From positions 62,001 to 126,000 of the forward strand of contig NZ_JAIUHR010000008.1 in assembly GCF_020165195.1 (NCBI RefSeq): DNA of 64,000 bases. Reading direction: 5' to 3'. Positions 28,913-38,003 of this stretch are shown here, in pieces. Numbering within the stretch: the first letter of the stretch is position 1; each line of letters begins with the position of its first letter. A model generated the notes under the pieces. It did not search any database. It had not been told where the DNA came from and saw nothing but the letters and a program-made list of their open reading frames with translations. The position numbers and the translations under genes are program-made. Source of the stretch: Mesorhizobium sp. CA14. Its GTDB lineage: Bacteria; Pseudomonadota; Alphaproteobacteria; Rhizobiales; Rhizobiaceae.

Positions 28913-29164
28913 CGCGACTCCACATTTTGCTGAGTGACCGGCAGCGCACGTCCAACGAGCTGCCGCTCTACCGGGGGCGGCGCCATGGGACAAAAATCGA
29001 TGCCGATGCGCCGTCTTCGAAATTCCCCTTGTTATCGTTGAAGACAGCGTGGATAAAGAATGCGACTGTTTATTCGCGTTTGTCAACAGCCGGAATTTGG
29101 AATGTATAGTGGACTGCACCGCGCGCCGATGGTGGGGCCGAGCGGGGAACGGGGGCGACGGGCA
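28913..29164. promoter_or_regulatory. Divergent promoter region, amidohydrolase / TetR
   Basis: This AT-richer gap separates the amidohydrolase from the TetR gene and should hold promoters for both. It is richest in A+T at about 29030-29110, where the TetR operator would be expected. I find no long clean palindrome. Confidence 0.35.
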
Positions 29165-29818
29165 GTGAAGCGCAGTCTCGACCGCAAGACCAAAATAGCG
29201 CTCGAACCGCGCAAGCAGCCGCGGCAGCAACGGTCAAGCAAGGTGGTCGACAGGATTCTCGATGCGGCCCTGATCCTGACGCGGGAGCAAGGAACCAGAA
29301 CGCCGACGACGCTCGCCATCGCGCAGCGCGCGGGCCTGTCGGTCGGTTCGGTTTATCAATACTTTCCCAACAAGGAAGCCATTCTTCTGGACCTGGCCCG
29401 GCGCTGGCTGTCGTCTTTTCCCGAGGTGATCCGGAAACGCATCAACGCCCCCCGGCCGACCAACCGTGAGGAGTTCCGGCGCGAAGTGCGCAAGCTCTTC
29501 ATCGACACATCCAGGCTCTATCTCGAGAACGCCACGCTGATGCCGGTGATCGAGGCCATATCCGGCAACGCCGACCTGAGGCCGATCCAGGACGAATATG
29601 ACAAAGACATCATCGCCCTTTACGCCGCGTGGCTGCAGCATGTGAATCCGGCTCTCGAAGACAAGGTCGCCAGCCGGCTCGGCGTGCTGATGATGGAAGT
29701 CGGCCATGTCTGCCGGCTTGTCGGGCTGAAGAGGGATCGCAGGACATACAACCTCATCGAGGACGATGTGGAAGCCATGTGGCTCGCTCTGGTCAGCCCT
29801 CATCTCAATCTCGAGTGA
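29165..29818 (+). CDS. TetR-family transcriptional regulator
   Basis: Repressor-type regulator with an N-terminal helix-turn-helix (ILDAALILTREQGTRTPTTL then AQRAGLSVGSVYQYFPNKEA) and a C-terminal helical ligand domain. The start is uncertain: GTG 29165 gives 217 aa, close to family size, but in-frame ATGs at 29060 and 29102 give longer forms. It lies between the divergent amidohydrolase and the deacetylase gene on its own strand, so it probably controls this locus. Confidence 0.8.
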   Translation: MKRSLDRKTKIALEPRKQPRQQRSSKVVDRILDAALILTREQGTRTPTTLAIAQRAGLSVGSVYQYFPNKEAILLDLARRWLSSFPEVIRKRINAPRPTNREEFRREVRKLFIDTSRLYLENATLMPVIEAISGNADLRPIQDEYDKDIIALYAAWLQHVNPALEDKVASRLGVLMMEVGHVCRLVGLKRDRRTYNLIEDDVEAMWLALVSPHLNLE

Positions 29819-29860
29819 TTTCACACTTCCAACCGATTTCGCATTTCCAGGGGAGTTTCC

Positions 29861-30892
29861 ATGAAAACTGTCTATTCGCCACTTCATGCCGGCCATTCAG
29901 GCCAGATGGAACTGGTCACGTCGGCTATCGTGCCGGGTTTCGAGAAGCCGTCGCGGGCCGAATTCATCAAGGCGCGGGTGGAGAGCGAGAAACTCGGCCC
30001 GATCATCGGACCGACCCAGCATGACCTCGCCGCCGCAAAACGTGTGCATGAAGCCCCCTACATCGATTTCCTGCCGACGGTATGGCCGGAATGGGTCGCC
30101 GCCGGCTTCACGGGATCGGCCATGGGCTTCACCTGGCCGACGCGCGGCCTGCGCGGCGACGTGCCGCCGAAGCGCATCGATGCCTTGCTCGGCTATTACT
30201 CCTTCGATGCCGGCGCCACCTTCGTCGAAGGCACCTGGGCGGCGATCAAGTCCTCCTATGAAGTGGCGCTGACCGCTGCCGCCCTGGTCAAGGACGGCGA
30301 GCGCACCGCCTTCGCGCTTTGCCGCCCGCCCGGCCATCATGCCGGCGCTGCCTTCATGGGCGGCTATTGCTTCATCAACAACGCCGCCGTGGTCGCGCAA
30401 TGGTTCCGCGACCAGGGCGCCAAGCGCGTTTCGATCCTCGATGTCGACTACCATCACGGCAACGGCACGCAGGAGATCTTCTATCGCCGCGGCGACGTCC
30501 AGGTGCTCAACCTGCATGGTGACCCGATGATCGAGTACCCGTTCTTCCTCGGCCATGCCGACGAGCGCGGCGAAGGCGAAGGCGAAGGCTTCAATATCAA
30601 TTACCCGATGCCTTTCGGCACCGATTGGGACGGCTGGAGCGCCTCGCTGGAGGATGCCTGCGCCAAGCTCACCGCCTACGGCCCCGATGTCGTCATCGTC
30701 TCGCTCGGCGTCGACACTTTCGAGAAGGACCCGATCAGCCAGTTCAAGCTGAAGAGCGTCGACTATCCCAAGATCGGCCGCCGCATCGCCAAGCTCGGCC
30801 TGCCGACATTGTTCGTCATGGAAGGCGGCTACGCCGTGGAAGAGATCGGCCTCAACGCCGTCGGCGTGCTGACCGGCTTCGAGGATCGCTAA
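29861..30892 (+). CDS. aphA: Histone-deacetylase-family acetylpolyamine amidohydrolase
   Basis: A 343-aa zinc deacetylase, the size of Mycoplana acetylpolyamine amidohydrolase (about 341 aa). Visible are MKTVYSPLHAGHSGQMEL, the double-His charge relay in CRPPGHHAGAAFMGG, zinc-ligand region ILDVDYHHGNGTQEIF, and the transition-state Tyr in MEGGYAVEEIG. It removes acetyl groups from acetylated putrescine, spermidine or cadaverine, matching the neighbouring polyamine-type transporter. Start 29861 follows GGGGAG; a strong terminator lies 20 nt after the stop. Confidence 0.85.
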   Translation: MKTVYSPLHAGHSGQMELVTSAIVPGFEKPSRAEFIKARVESEKLGPIIGPTQHDLAAAKRVHEAPYIDFLPTVWPEWVAAGFTGSAMGFTWPTRGLRGDVPPKRIDALLGYYSFDAGATFVEGTWAAIKSSYEVALTAAALVKDGERTAFALCRPPGHHAGAAFMGGYCFINNAAVVAQWFRDQGAKRVSILDVDYHHGNGTQEIFYRRGDVQVLNLHGDPMIEYPFFLGHADERGEGEGEGFNINYPMPFGTDWDGWSASLEDACAKLTAYGPDVVIVSLGVDTFEKDPISQFKLKSVDYPKIGRRIAKLGLPTLFVMEGGYAVEEIGLNAVGVLTGFEDR

Positions 30893-30913
30893 GCCGTCTC
30901 CTGTTCAAGGCCG

Positions 30914-30948
30914 TACGCTCCCGGATGCAACCGGGGGCGTATTTTTTT
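30914..30948 (+). terminator. Intrinsic terminator after the deacetylase gene
   Basis: An 11-bp stem (30914-30924 with 30931-30941, one G-U pair) and a 6-nt loop are followed by seven T (30942-30948). Confidence 0.85.
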
Positions 30949-31330
30949 ACGACCTCGCCTCGAAATCATCGGCTCAATTCAGCCTTGAACCACCGCCAAA
31001 TAACGCGAAGACCGGCTGCTGAGTCGCAATGCGAGTCCATCGGATTCGATTTTGTCAAATCGCGTTTGATGTCAGATTCATCTGCGGGTAGATTAGACCC
31101 GAATCAGCCGGTCCACGGGGGGCGCGGCAACCACGCAAAGTCTCAAGTTCCGGCGCCAGGCCGGTACCAGACGCGGACGGTTTCGCGTTCCCTAGAAGGA
31201 TTCGGCGCGGTTGGGCGCCGTTCGCGCCCGTGAGTGTGTCTTCGTAAACGTGACGCGTTTCGGGTCCGGCTGTTGGTTTTTGCCAGCACCGGGCACAAGG
31301 ATCGATTCCGGCAAGAACCCAAGAATTAAA
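30949..31330 (+). promoter_or_regulatory. Long upstream and leader region of visN
   Basis: About 380 nt without a convincing gene separate the deacetylase terminator from visN. A short palindrome TCAAA-TCGCG-TTTGA (31055-31069) is followed by TAGATT (31089-31094), a possible -10. Downstream GC-rich self-complementary stretches, including one near 31213-31230, suggest a structured leader. The flagellar CAAG direct-repeat element is absent here. Confidence 0.4.
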
Positions 31331-32041
31331 ATGAGCAGTCCCGCCGCGCTTCTCCAACCCGACGCTTCAGGCTCGCGCCTGGCGTCCCGCGGCGATCTCA
31401 CCAGTTTCTTCATGCAGCTTGCCGCCGATATCGGCGCCGACAGCTACATGCTGGTCGCCATCGTGCACGACCAGGACCGCAACGATGCGCGCATCGTGTC
31501 CTCGAACTGGATCTTCGACGCCATAGAGCTGATCGGCAAAAGGCTGATTGCCAATTTGGCGCTGGGTCCCTTGACCGTGGCACCGGGCGTGCGTCCGAAA
31601 CCGTTGGTGGCCGCGCACGCGCCCGACGCCGGCGCATTGCTGACCGGCGAGGAGGCCCGCCTGCTCGACGTGCTTGGCCACGCCGAAATCTATTCGCTGC
31701 GGCTCAATGTCGGCCGGCAGCGCCTGTTCGTGCTGTTCTCGGCCGCCGAGGCGGGCAAGATCGACCTGGCCGCCCTGATGAAGGCGCAGATCAAGTGCTG
31801 CTATGCACTTTCCAGCATTCCGCAGTTGATCGCGGCGGCATCCATGCAGGATCCGCTGTCGGACCGCGAGCGCGAATGCCTGTTCTGGGTCTCGGAAGGC
31901 AAGACCACCGATGAGGTGGCCGTCATCCTCGGCGTCTCGTCGAACACCGTCAACAGCTACATCACGCACGCCATCCAGAAGTTCGCGGCCAGCAACCGCG
32001 CGATGGCGATCGCGACGGCGATCAGGAGCGGCATCATTTGA
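31331..32041 (+). CDS. visN: LuxR-family flagellar master regulator VisN
   Basis: A 236-aa LuxR-type regulator with an N-terminal ligand-sensing-like domain and a C-terminal GerE-type helix-turn-helix (LSDRERECLFWVSEGKTTDE then VAVILGVSSNTVNSYITHAI). Its location next to a second LuxR gene at the edge of a rhizobial flagellar cluster identifies it as VisN, which forms a heterodimer with VisR at the top of the motility hierarchy and activates rem. The start at 31331 (MSSPAALLQPD) fits the roughly 240-aa family; an in-frame start at 31211 would add 40 atypical residues. Overlaps visR as TTGA. Confidence 0.85.
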   Translation: MSSPAALLQPDASGSRLASRGDLTSFFMQLAADIGADSYMLVAIVHDQDRNDARIVSSNWIFDAIELIGKRLIANLALGPLTVAPGVRPKPLVAAHAPDAGALLTGEEARLLDVLGHAEIYSLRLNVGRQRLFVLFSAAEAGKIDLAALMKAQIKCCYALSSIPQLIAAASMQDPLSDRERECLFWVSEGKTTDEVAVILGVSSNTVNSYITHAIQKFAASNRAMAIATAIRSGII

Positions 32042-32808
32042 AGCACGCACAGGTCAAAGAGGCGGCAGCCGCCCTTTTCAACGATCAGCACAATCCCTTC
32101 GGCGCCTTCTCGCTCGGCTCGGAGACCCACCACGCCGTCACCATTCCCGATGCCGTGCGCCGCTGCCGCTGGATCGCCGTCGATATCAATGCCTCAGCCT
32201 TCGGCCTCTATTTCGTCAGCCCCTCGCCCGAGCGCGCGCGGCTGGTCGCGTGTTTCGATTCCGACTATCCCGGCACCGCGGTCGCGACGAAGTTCATCTC
32301 CGGCGCCAATGGCGAGGATATGGTGCGCCACAGCCGCCTCTCGACGGCGCCGCTCTGGTGGGCCGACGACGGCGCCGCCGGATCGCGGCAGGCCTTTCAG
32401 TCGCTCGCCTGGGCTGAGCCGACCGCGCCGCTGGCGCCCGGCACCAACGGCATCGCCTTGCCGGTGCATGCCGATCGCGGACAATGCGGGCTGGTCGTCT
32501 TCCTGGGCTCGGAGATCGCGCTGTCCGACGACACGCTTTGCGAGATCCACGCCCGCTCCTTCGATCTCTTCGCGGCCGTCGCGCGCATCCGCCCCGGCGA
32601 TACCGGCCGGATGCGCTCGATCTCCAAGCGCGAGCTCGAATGCTTGAAACTGACCGCCAACGGCAACACCAGCGAGGAGATCGCCAAGCTCCTCAAGCTG
32701 TCGGTGCATACCGCCAACCAGTATCTCACGCAGTCGACGCAGAAGCTCAACGCGGTCAACCGCAACCAGGCTGTCGCCAAGGCTTTGCGGCTCGGCCTGA
32801 TCGAGTGA
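32038..32808 (+). CDS. visR: LuxR-family flagellar master regulator VisR
   Basis: A 256-aa LuxR-type protein with C-terminal helix-turn-helix (ISKRELECLKLTANGNTSEE then IAKLLKLSVHTANQYLTQST). Partner of VisN; the pair activates flagellar genes through rem in S. meliloti. The start codon is TTG at 32038: AGGAG (32024-32028) lies 9 nt upstream, and the TTG overlaps the visN stop, so expression is translationally coupled and rather low-efficiency. Confidence 0.85.
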   Translation: MKHAQVKEAAAALFNDQHNPFGAFSLGSETHHAVTIPDAVRRCRWIAVDINASAFGLYFVSPSPERARLVACFDSDYPGTAVATKFISGANGEDMVRHSRLSTAPLWWADDGAAGSRQAFQSLAWAEPTAPLAPGTNGIALPVHADRGQCGLVVFLGSEIALSDDTLCEIHARSFDLFAAVARIRPGDTGRMRSISKRELECLKLTANGNTSEEIAKLLKLSVHTANQYLTQSTQKLNAVNRNQAVAKALRLGLIE

Positions 32809-32840
32809 CGTCACGCCCGCGGCGCTGAACGTGCCGCGGC

Positions 32841-32949
32841 TAAAGCATGTCTCCCGAAAGTGGGAACCGGTTTCGGCGCAAAGACATGCGCAAATCAAAA
32901 GCCTAAAGCGCAGGGAGCGAATCTGAAAGATCGCGACGCGCTTAGGTCG
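32841..32949. repeat. Composite palindromic element after visR
   Basis: Arms GCATGTCT (32845-32852) and AGACATGC (32882-32889) enclose an inner CCGAAA/TTTCGG pairing; a second imperfect palindrome (CCTAAAGCGC... ...GCGCTTAGG) follows to about 32946. It fills the gap between the convergent visR and the minus-strand ORF and resembles rhizobial interspersed palindromes. It could also end transcription from both sides. Confidence 0.6.
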
Positions 32950-32968
32950 GCTCGCCTGCAATCAAATC

Positions 32969-33406
32969 TCAGGGGAATGCGAGCGTCTCGGTCCTTCGGA
33001 TGCGAGCCTCTTCGATCGCGTCCTCGAGCAAGGCCGTGTTGTGCTCCGGCGTCTCGCCAGGCTTTTCGAACGACACGTAATTGACCGTCACGGATGCTTC
33101 GCGCTCGGTCAGCGTGAGTTGGAAGTAAACCGTCACGCCGCGCGGCCGCAGCTCCAGATCGAGCACGATGCGCGGGCTGCCGCTCCAGTCGACATGCGCC
33201 TCTGCGCCATGGCCGAGCCGAAGCGTCCCCGGCCGGAAGTAAAGCTCGACCGCCGAATCCACGAGGTCCGACAGACAGGCGAGATGCTCGAGCCGGATGA
33301 AGGCGATATAGTCGGCAACGTCGATGAGCCTCAATTCGCCCACCACCGGCTCGATGGCGCTGGCGACGATCAGCTCGCGGGAGTTGGCGTGTGGTTGCCG
33401 GTCCAT
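32969..33406 (-). CDS. Unrecognised 145-aa protein at the end of the motA-flhB operon
   Basis: I do not recognise this protein. It begins 17 nt after the flhB stop on the same strand, so it is the last gene of motA-fliM-fliN-fliG-flhB. The 145 residues show no signal peptide or membrane segment and alternate beta-like stretches (GVTVYFQLTLTEREASVTVN) with helices; the middle contains RLGHGAEAHVDWSGSPRIVL. Co-transcription suggests a motility or export role, but function is unknown. Confidence 0.72.
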   Translation of the reverse strand: MDRQPHANSRELIVASAIEPVVGELRLIDVADYIAFIRLEHLACLSDLVDSAVELYFRPGTLRLGHGAEAHVDWSGSPRIVLDLELRPRGVTVYFQLTLTEREASVTVNYVSFEKPGETPEHNTALLEDAIEEARIRRTETLAFP

Positions 33407-33423
33407 GGGTTAGCGGCGTCCGT

Positions 33424-34506
33424 TCATTGGGTTGCTTTGCGCGCGGCCTTCTTCGAGTAGACGATCCGCACCAACTCGGCGACCGCCTGGTAGAATTGCG
33501 ACGGGATCACGCTATCAACCGAAACTTGCTTGTACATGGAGCGCGCGAGCGCGACGTCCTCGAAGATCGGGATGTTGTTCTCCCTGGCGATCTCGCGGAT
33601 CTTGAGCGCCACAAGATCCTGCCCCTTGGCCAGCACGATCGGCGCGGAATCCTCCTCGCGCACATATTTCAGCGCGATCGAATAGTGCGTCGGATTGGCG
33701 ATCACCAGTGTCGCGCGCGGCACGGCCGTCATCATGCGTCTGCGCGCCCGGTCGCGCGCCAGCGAGCGCAGCCGCGATTTGACGATCGGGTCGCCTTCCG
33801 ACTGCTTCAACTCGTCCTTGACCTCCTGCTTGGTCATCCGCAGGTCGCGTCGCCAGTGGAAGCGCGACCAGACGATGTCGACCACCGCGATCAGTCCCAT
33901 GACGAAGACGATTGCCGCGAGGATGTCGACAAAGATGCCGCGGATGACCAGCCCGAACGAGACCGGGTTGGTGATCATGCCGGCGAGCAGCTTGCGATGA
34001 TCTTCCGAGAGCGTGAAGCTCAGCACCGCGATGGCAAAGCCGAGCTTGGCCAGCGACTTCAGGAACTCGACCCACCCCTGCATGCCGAACATCCGGCTCC
34101 ATCCCTTGGCGATCGAGATGCGCGACAGCTGCGGCCTGATCCGCTCGCCGACGATTTGCGGCATGTTCTGGAAGACCGAGGCGCCGATGCCGGCAACCGT
34201 CAAGAGCACCAGCAGGCTGACGACGGCGCGGCCGATCTCGGTCATCACCTGCTTGTAGAGCGAGATGACGTCGGTCTCGGTATCCATCGGCCAGGCTTCC
34301 GGCTTTTCCAGGAACGTCGACAGGAACATGCCGAGATCGACGATCGCATCCTTGGCGTAGAAAACGGCGAAAACCAATATGGCGAGGAAGGAAGCAAAGA
34401 TCGCGGTCTCACGCGAATGGGGCAGCTTGCCCTGTTCGATCGTGTCGCGGATCTTCTTTTCTGTGGCTTCCTCGGTTTTGGAATCCTTGTCGACCGCTTC
34501 AGCCAT
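33424..34506 (-). CDS. flhB: Flagellar export-gate switch protein FlhB
   Basis: A 360-aa inner-membrane protein with four transmembrane helices in the first 215 residues and a cytoplasmic C-terminal domain with the self-cleaving NPTH at Asn271 (LVIANPTHYSIALKY). FlhB switches export from rod/hook to filament substrates. It lies 24 nt after fliG on the minus strand. N-terminus KTEEATEKKIRDTIEQGKLP is typical. Confidence 0.95.
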   Translation of the reverse strand: MAEAVDKDSKTEEATEKKIRDTIEQGKLPHSRETAIFASFLAILVFAVFYAKDAIVDLGMFLSTFLEKPEAWPMDTETDVISLYKQVMTEIGRAVVSLLVLLTVAGIGASVFQNMPQIVGERIRPQLSRISIAKGWSRMFGMQGWVEFLKSLAKLGFAIAVLSFTLSEDHRKLLAGMITNPVSFGLVIRGIFVDILAAIVFVMGLIAVVDIVWSRFHWRRDLRMTKQEVKDELKQSEGDPIVKSRLRSLARDRARRRMMTAVPRATLVIANPTHYSIALKYVREEDSAPIVLAKGQDLVALKIREIARENNIPIFEDVALARSMYKQVSVDSVIPSQFYQAVAELVRIVYSKKAARKATQ

Positions 34507-34530
34507 GGCGCTCTGACCGGGTGGTTATCG

Positions 34531-35553
34531 TCAGGCGGCTTCGGCGGTGGCGGTCTGCGTCGAGGGCAGCTCGAAAGCTCCTTCGCGCGACAGCCGGATG
34601 GCGGCGACCGATATTCTCTTGCGCGCCGCCATGATGTCGGCAAGCGCAATGCCTTCCGATCCCTGTCCCAGTTCGGATTCGATCATGCGGCGGGAACGCG
34701 CGCCGATCGCCGACAGCGCCGATTCGACGAGCTCCGGTGGCGCGCCGCGCAGCGCCAGCGTGACGAGTTCGGTCGACAGCCCGTCGAACAGCAGGACGCG
34801 GGCTTTCTGCGGCAGCAGCGGCAGATCGTCGAAGGCGAACAGCCGCGACTTGACGCCGGCGAGATCGGGCGTGCCGGCCTGCTCCAGGTCCTGCATCAGT
34901 TCGTCCAGTTCGGGCTTCGCCATTTCGTTGAGCATGCTGGCGACGCGCTCCTGGCCGGCCGTGGTGTCCCGGCTGGCCTTCTGCGACAGCACGCTCACGC
35001 GCAGCTGGTTCTCGACGATCCTGGACGCCACGTCCGGGATGCTGGCCATCGTCACCATGCGCTTGATGATCTGGCTGCGCATCGGCTTCTCGATTGTCAG
35101 CAGCACATTGGCGGCTGTCTGCGGCGCCAGCTTCGACAGCACCATGGCCGACGTCTGCGGATGCTCGCCGGCAAGGAAGCTGCCGAGCCGCGACGGCTCG
35201 AGCTTCTCGAGGTCCGGCCATATCGGCGGCGGCCCTTCCGGGACCGGCTCGAACTTCCTCTCGCCCATGATGGCGCTCATCTCCTCGGGCGACAGCGATT
35301 CGTTCAGGATCGTATCCATCCGGTCGGCTGAATCGAGCAGACCGGCGCCCTCGGTGAATTCGGCTTCGAACTCGGCGACGATGCGCTCCAGATCGGCCTG
35401 CGGAATGGTGCGTAAGAGACGCGCGCCCTCGATCAGCGCCTTCAGCTCGTCCTGCTTGAAGAATTTGAGCAGGCGGCTGGCCGCGGGCTTGCCCATGGCC
35501 ACCAATATGGCTGCCGCCTTTTGCGGACGTGTCAGCGCCAATGCCGTCGTCAT
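34531..35553 (-). CDS. fliG: Flagellar motor switch protein FliG
   Basis: A 340-aa C-ring protein that contacts MotA and FliF. The N-terminal domain includes KAAAILVAMGKPAASRLLKF, the middle domain the conserved AGEHPQTSAMVLSKL, and the C-terminal domain charged torque helices (RRMIESELGQGSEGIALADI). Located between fliN and flhB, 43 nt after fliN. Confidence 0.95.
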   Translation of the reverse strand: MTTALALTRPQKAAAILVAMGKPAASRLLKFFKQDELKALIEGARLLRTIPQADLERIVAEFEAEFTEGAGLLDSADRMDTILNESLSPEEMSAIMGERKFEPVPEGPPPIWPDLEKLEPSRLGSFLAGEHPQTSAMVLSKLAPQTAANVLLTIEKPMRSQIIKRMVTMASIPDVASRIVENQLRVSVLSQKASRDTTAGQERVASMLNEMAKPELDELMQDLEQAGTPDLAGVKSRLFAFDDLPLLPQKARVLLFDGLSTELVTLALRGAPPELVESALSAIGARSRRMIESELGQGSEGIALADIMAARKRISVAAIRLSREGAFELPSTQTATAEAA

Positions 35554-35596
35554 GCGTGTTGCCCTCGCTGTCGATTGGTCCGCCCGCCGACCATTG

Positions 35597-35977
35597 TCAG
35601 GCGCTCTTCGTCGCCGCGATGATCTCGGTAAGCCGGATGCCGAAGCGCGTCGGATCGCTTTCCAGCACCGTGATCTCGCCGCGCGCTATTCTGCGGCCGT
35701 TGACCACGACGTCGACCGGTTCGCCGATACGGCGATTGAGCGCGACCGTGGAACCCTTCTGCAGCGCCATCAGCTCCGACACGGGCATCTCCGTGCTGCC
35801 GAGGATGATCTGGACGTCGACCGGAATGGTCATGATGATGGAGGAATTGGCGCTCGACTGAAGGGCGGCGTCCGGACGCCTTTCCTCTTCGCGCAGCACG
35901 CCGCGCAGTTCCTCGATGGCGCGGTCGAGTTGCTCGTCGGGCTGATCGGGTTCGGCTTCCACCTTGGTTTTTGCCAT
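35597..35977 (-). CDS. fliN: Flagellar motor switch protein FliN
   Basis: A 126-aa C-ring protein. The N-terminal 45 residues are acidic and variable; the rest is the SpoA/SURF1-type domain ([20 protein letters not shown], then [20 protein letters not shown]). It completes the C-ring with FliM and FliG, encoded on either side. Confidence 0.93.
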   Translation of the reverse strand: MAKTKVEAEPDQPDEQLDRAIEELRGVLREEERRPDAALQSSANSSIIMTIPVDVQIILGSTEMPVSELMALQKGSTVALNRRIGEPVDVVVNGRRIARGEITVLESDPTRFGIRLTEIIAATKSA

Positions 35978-36007
35978 CTGTCGTCTCCATGAATCCCGTG
36001 CCTGGCT

Positions 36008-36946
36008 TCAGCCCGGCATCAGTCCGTCGATGAAATCCTGTCCGGCGTCATGAGGATGGCTGACGCGGACGGTGTAGTTCTGCCCCAACTTGCCGAACTC
36101 GCAGACAAACAGTGTCTTGTCGCGGGCGCTGAGCCTGGCATTGAGCTGGGCGTTCTCCTCCAATTCGATCACCTGGCCGGGCTCGAACGCGGCGAGGTCG
36201 CCGAGCGTCAGCCGGGCGAGCGGCATCGTCGCTTCGAGCCTGACGGTCGAGCGCATCACCTCTTCGGAGAAGCGGGCCCGCCAGTCGAATTCCGTGGTCC
36301 CGCCCTCCTCGCCCGTGCTGGTCTCGCCGCTGCGCGAGGAAAGCAGCAGACGCTGCGGAATCATCACGGTGAGCGTGCCGCTTCCGGACGGCATCGACAG
36401 GCCATAGACGATGCGCACGGCGGCGCCGTCGCGCAACACGCGCCGCCTCGCCTCGTTGCCGGACATGGCTTTCGGCACCGGCAGGCGCAGCTCGAGCGAG
36501 CGCTTGCCGGATCCGTTGAGCGCCGTCGCGACCTCCTGGAACACGCTGGTCGCGACATCGGCCTCGATCTGCGACAGGTCGCGCTCGATCGGCGCCACCG
36601 GCTGGTCGGGGTCGCCGCCGAACAGCGCGCTCACCATGACGGCGACCGCTTGTGCATCCATCACCAGTGTCATGGCGTCGGCCGAAGAAGGTGAGGAAAT
36701 GATGGTCAGGGCGAAGGCATCGCCGGCGCGCGAACGCGCCTCGGGAACGCGGCCGACCTCCACCACTTGCAGATCGACCGTCACCGGCGCGCCGAGCTCG
36801 CCCGCAAGCGCTTTCTGCAGCACCGGCAGCGCCCGCTCGGCCATGCCGCGGCCGGCGCCGATCACCTGCGCGGCCTCGCCGCTGTCGCCGACGAGCCGCT
36901 CGATGATCAAGGCCCGCGTTTCTGGCGGACTGGCCGGACTGGTCAT
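36008..36946 (-). CDS. fliM: Flagellar motor switch protein FliM
   Basis: A 312-aa protein occupying the FliM position between motA and fliN. The C-terminal SpoA domain is visible (RSTVRLEATMPLARLTLGDL, then LNARLSARDKTLFVCEFGKL), and the middle resembles the CheC-like domain. The N-terminus is divergent: no clear CheY-binding motif, as is usual in rhizobia where sequence conservation of FliM is low. It couples chemotaxis signals to motor speed. Confidence 0.85.
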   Translation of the reverse strand: MTSPASPPETRALIIERLVGDSGEAAQVIGAGRGMAERALPVLQKALAGELGAPVTVDLQVVEVGRVPEARSRAGDAFALTIISSPSSADAMTLVMDAQAVAVMVSALFGGDPDQPVAPIERDLSQIEADVATSVFQEVATALNGSGKRSLELRLPVPKAMSGNEARRRVLRDGAAVRIVYGLSMPSGSGTLTVMIPQRLLLSSRSGETSTGEEGGTTEFDWRARFSEEVMRSTVRLEATMPLARLTLGDLAAFEPGQVIELEENAQLNARLSARDKTLFVCEFGKLGQNYTVRVSHPHDAGQDFIDGLMPG

Positions 36947-36980
36947 GACGGCAGGCGGCCCTGTCTCGGATGCTGCATGC

Positions 36981-37856
36981 TCAGGCCGCCTTCTTCTCGG
37001 CGGTGCCGGCGTTCATGGTGCTCTGCTCCACGGCATCGATCGTCGGACGTTCGTAGGAGGATATCGTCTTGCGGCCGAATTCGATCGCCACCTGCGGCAG
37101 GGCCCCGTTCATATATGCAAGCAGCGTCTGCTTGACGATGATGTAGAGGCGGTTCTTCTTCTCGCGCACCGTCTTGATCTTGGTGGCGACCGGACCGACC
37201 ACCGCATAGGACAGGAAGATGCCGAGGAAGGTTCCGACGAGCGCCGCGCCGATCAGGCCGCCGAGGATTTCCGGCGACTGGTCGAGCGCGCCCATCGCCT
37301 TCACGACGCCGAGCACGGCCGCCACGATGCCAAGCGCCGGCAGGCCGTCGCCGACCGCGACCATCGCGTGATAGGCCTTCAGCTTGTCGGTGCGGATCGT
37401 CTGGATCTCTTCATCCATCAGCGCTTCGATCTCATGCGAGCGGGCATTGCCGATGATGATGATGCGGCAGTAGTCGCAGATGAAATGCGTCAAGTCATGG
37501 TTCTTGAGCACGGTCGGGAAGGCCTGGAAAATTGCGGACTCTTCCGGATTGTCGATATGCGCCTCGACCTCGCTGCGCGACTTCGAGCGCAATTCGCGCA
37601 TCAGGCTGTGCAGCACGCCCAGCGTCTCGAGATAGTCGCGCTCCTTCGGCACGGCCTGCTTAAAGGCTTCGAGAATGCCCTTGCCGGTGTCCTTGACCGT
37701 CTTCATCGGATTGGCAACGAGGAAGGTGCCGAGCGCCGCGCCGCAGATGACCACCGCTTCCCAAGGCTGCAGCAACACATGCAGATGCCCGCCCATGGCC
37801 ATGAAGCCGCCGAGAACGCAGCCGAGCGTCACCACAAGTCCAATCAGAATGCCCAC
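36981..37856 (-). CDS. motA: Flagellar stator protein MotA
   Basis: A 291-aa proton-channel subunit with four membrane helices (first [19 protein letters not shown]; third and fourth around [20 protein letters not shown] and [20 protein letters not shown]) and a large cytoplasmic loop. The Pro in GDGLPALG is the conserved channel proline. First gene of the minus-strand motor operon, with a flagellar-type promoter element just upstream. Confidence 0.95.
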   Translation of the reverse strand: MGILIGLVVTLGCVLGGFMAMGGHLHVLLQPWEAVVICGAALGTFLVANPMKTVKDTGKGILEAFKQAVPKERDYLETLGVLHSLMRELRSKSRSEVEAHIDNPEESAIFQAFPTVLKNHDLTHFICDYCRIIIIGNARSHEIEALMDEEIQTIRTDKLKAYHAMVAVGDGLPALGIVAAVLGVVKAMGALDQSPEILGGLIGAALVGTFLGIFLSYAVVGPVATKIKTVREKKNRLYIIVKQTLLAYMNGALPQVAIEFGRKTISSYERPTIDAVEQSTMNAGTAEKKAA

Positions 37857-37888
37857 GACAGGTCCTTCCGCATGTCACGTCGTGATCA

Positions 37889-37919
37889 GGAATAGTCGCC
37901 GTGCCTTGTGTGAGGCTTG
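37889..37919 (-). promoter_or_regulatory. Flagellar CAAG direct-repeat promoter element, motA operon
   Basis: On the minus strand two CAAG copies (37916-37919 and 37905-37908, period 11 bp) are followed after 10 nt by TATTCC (37894-37889) as -10. Drives motA-fliM-fliN-fliG-flhB-orf. Confidence 0.65.
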
Positions 37920-37941
37920 AATCGCAGGCAGCGGAAGCGAT

Positions 37942-37972
37942 TCAGCTTCGCGCAAGGAAGTGACGCTATTGT
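37942..37972 (+). promoter_or_regulatory. Flagellar CAAG direct-repeat promoter element, DUF1217-flgF-fliI unit
   Basis: TCAG (37942-37945) and CAAG (37953-37956), 11 bp apart, then 10 nt and TATTGT (37967-37972). Lies back-to-back with the motA element, 22 bp between their outer repeats. Confidence 0.65.
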
Positions 37973-38003
37973 GCGGGGATAGCTTCGGCCGGAGGCATGC
38001 CCT

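Noticed and set aside
27236..28933. Plus-strand open frame of 565 codons
   Set aside because: Mirror of the amidohydrolase on the other strand; composition is typical of high-GC antisense frames.
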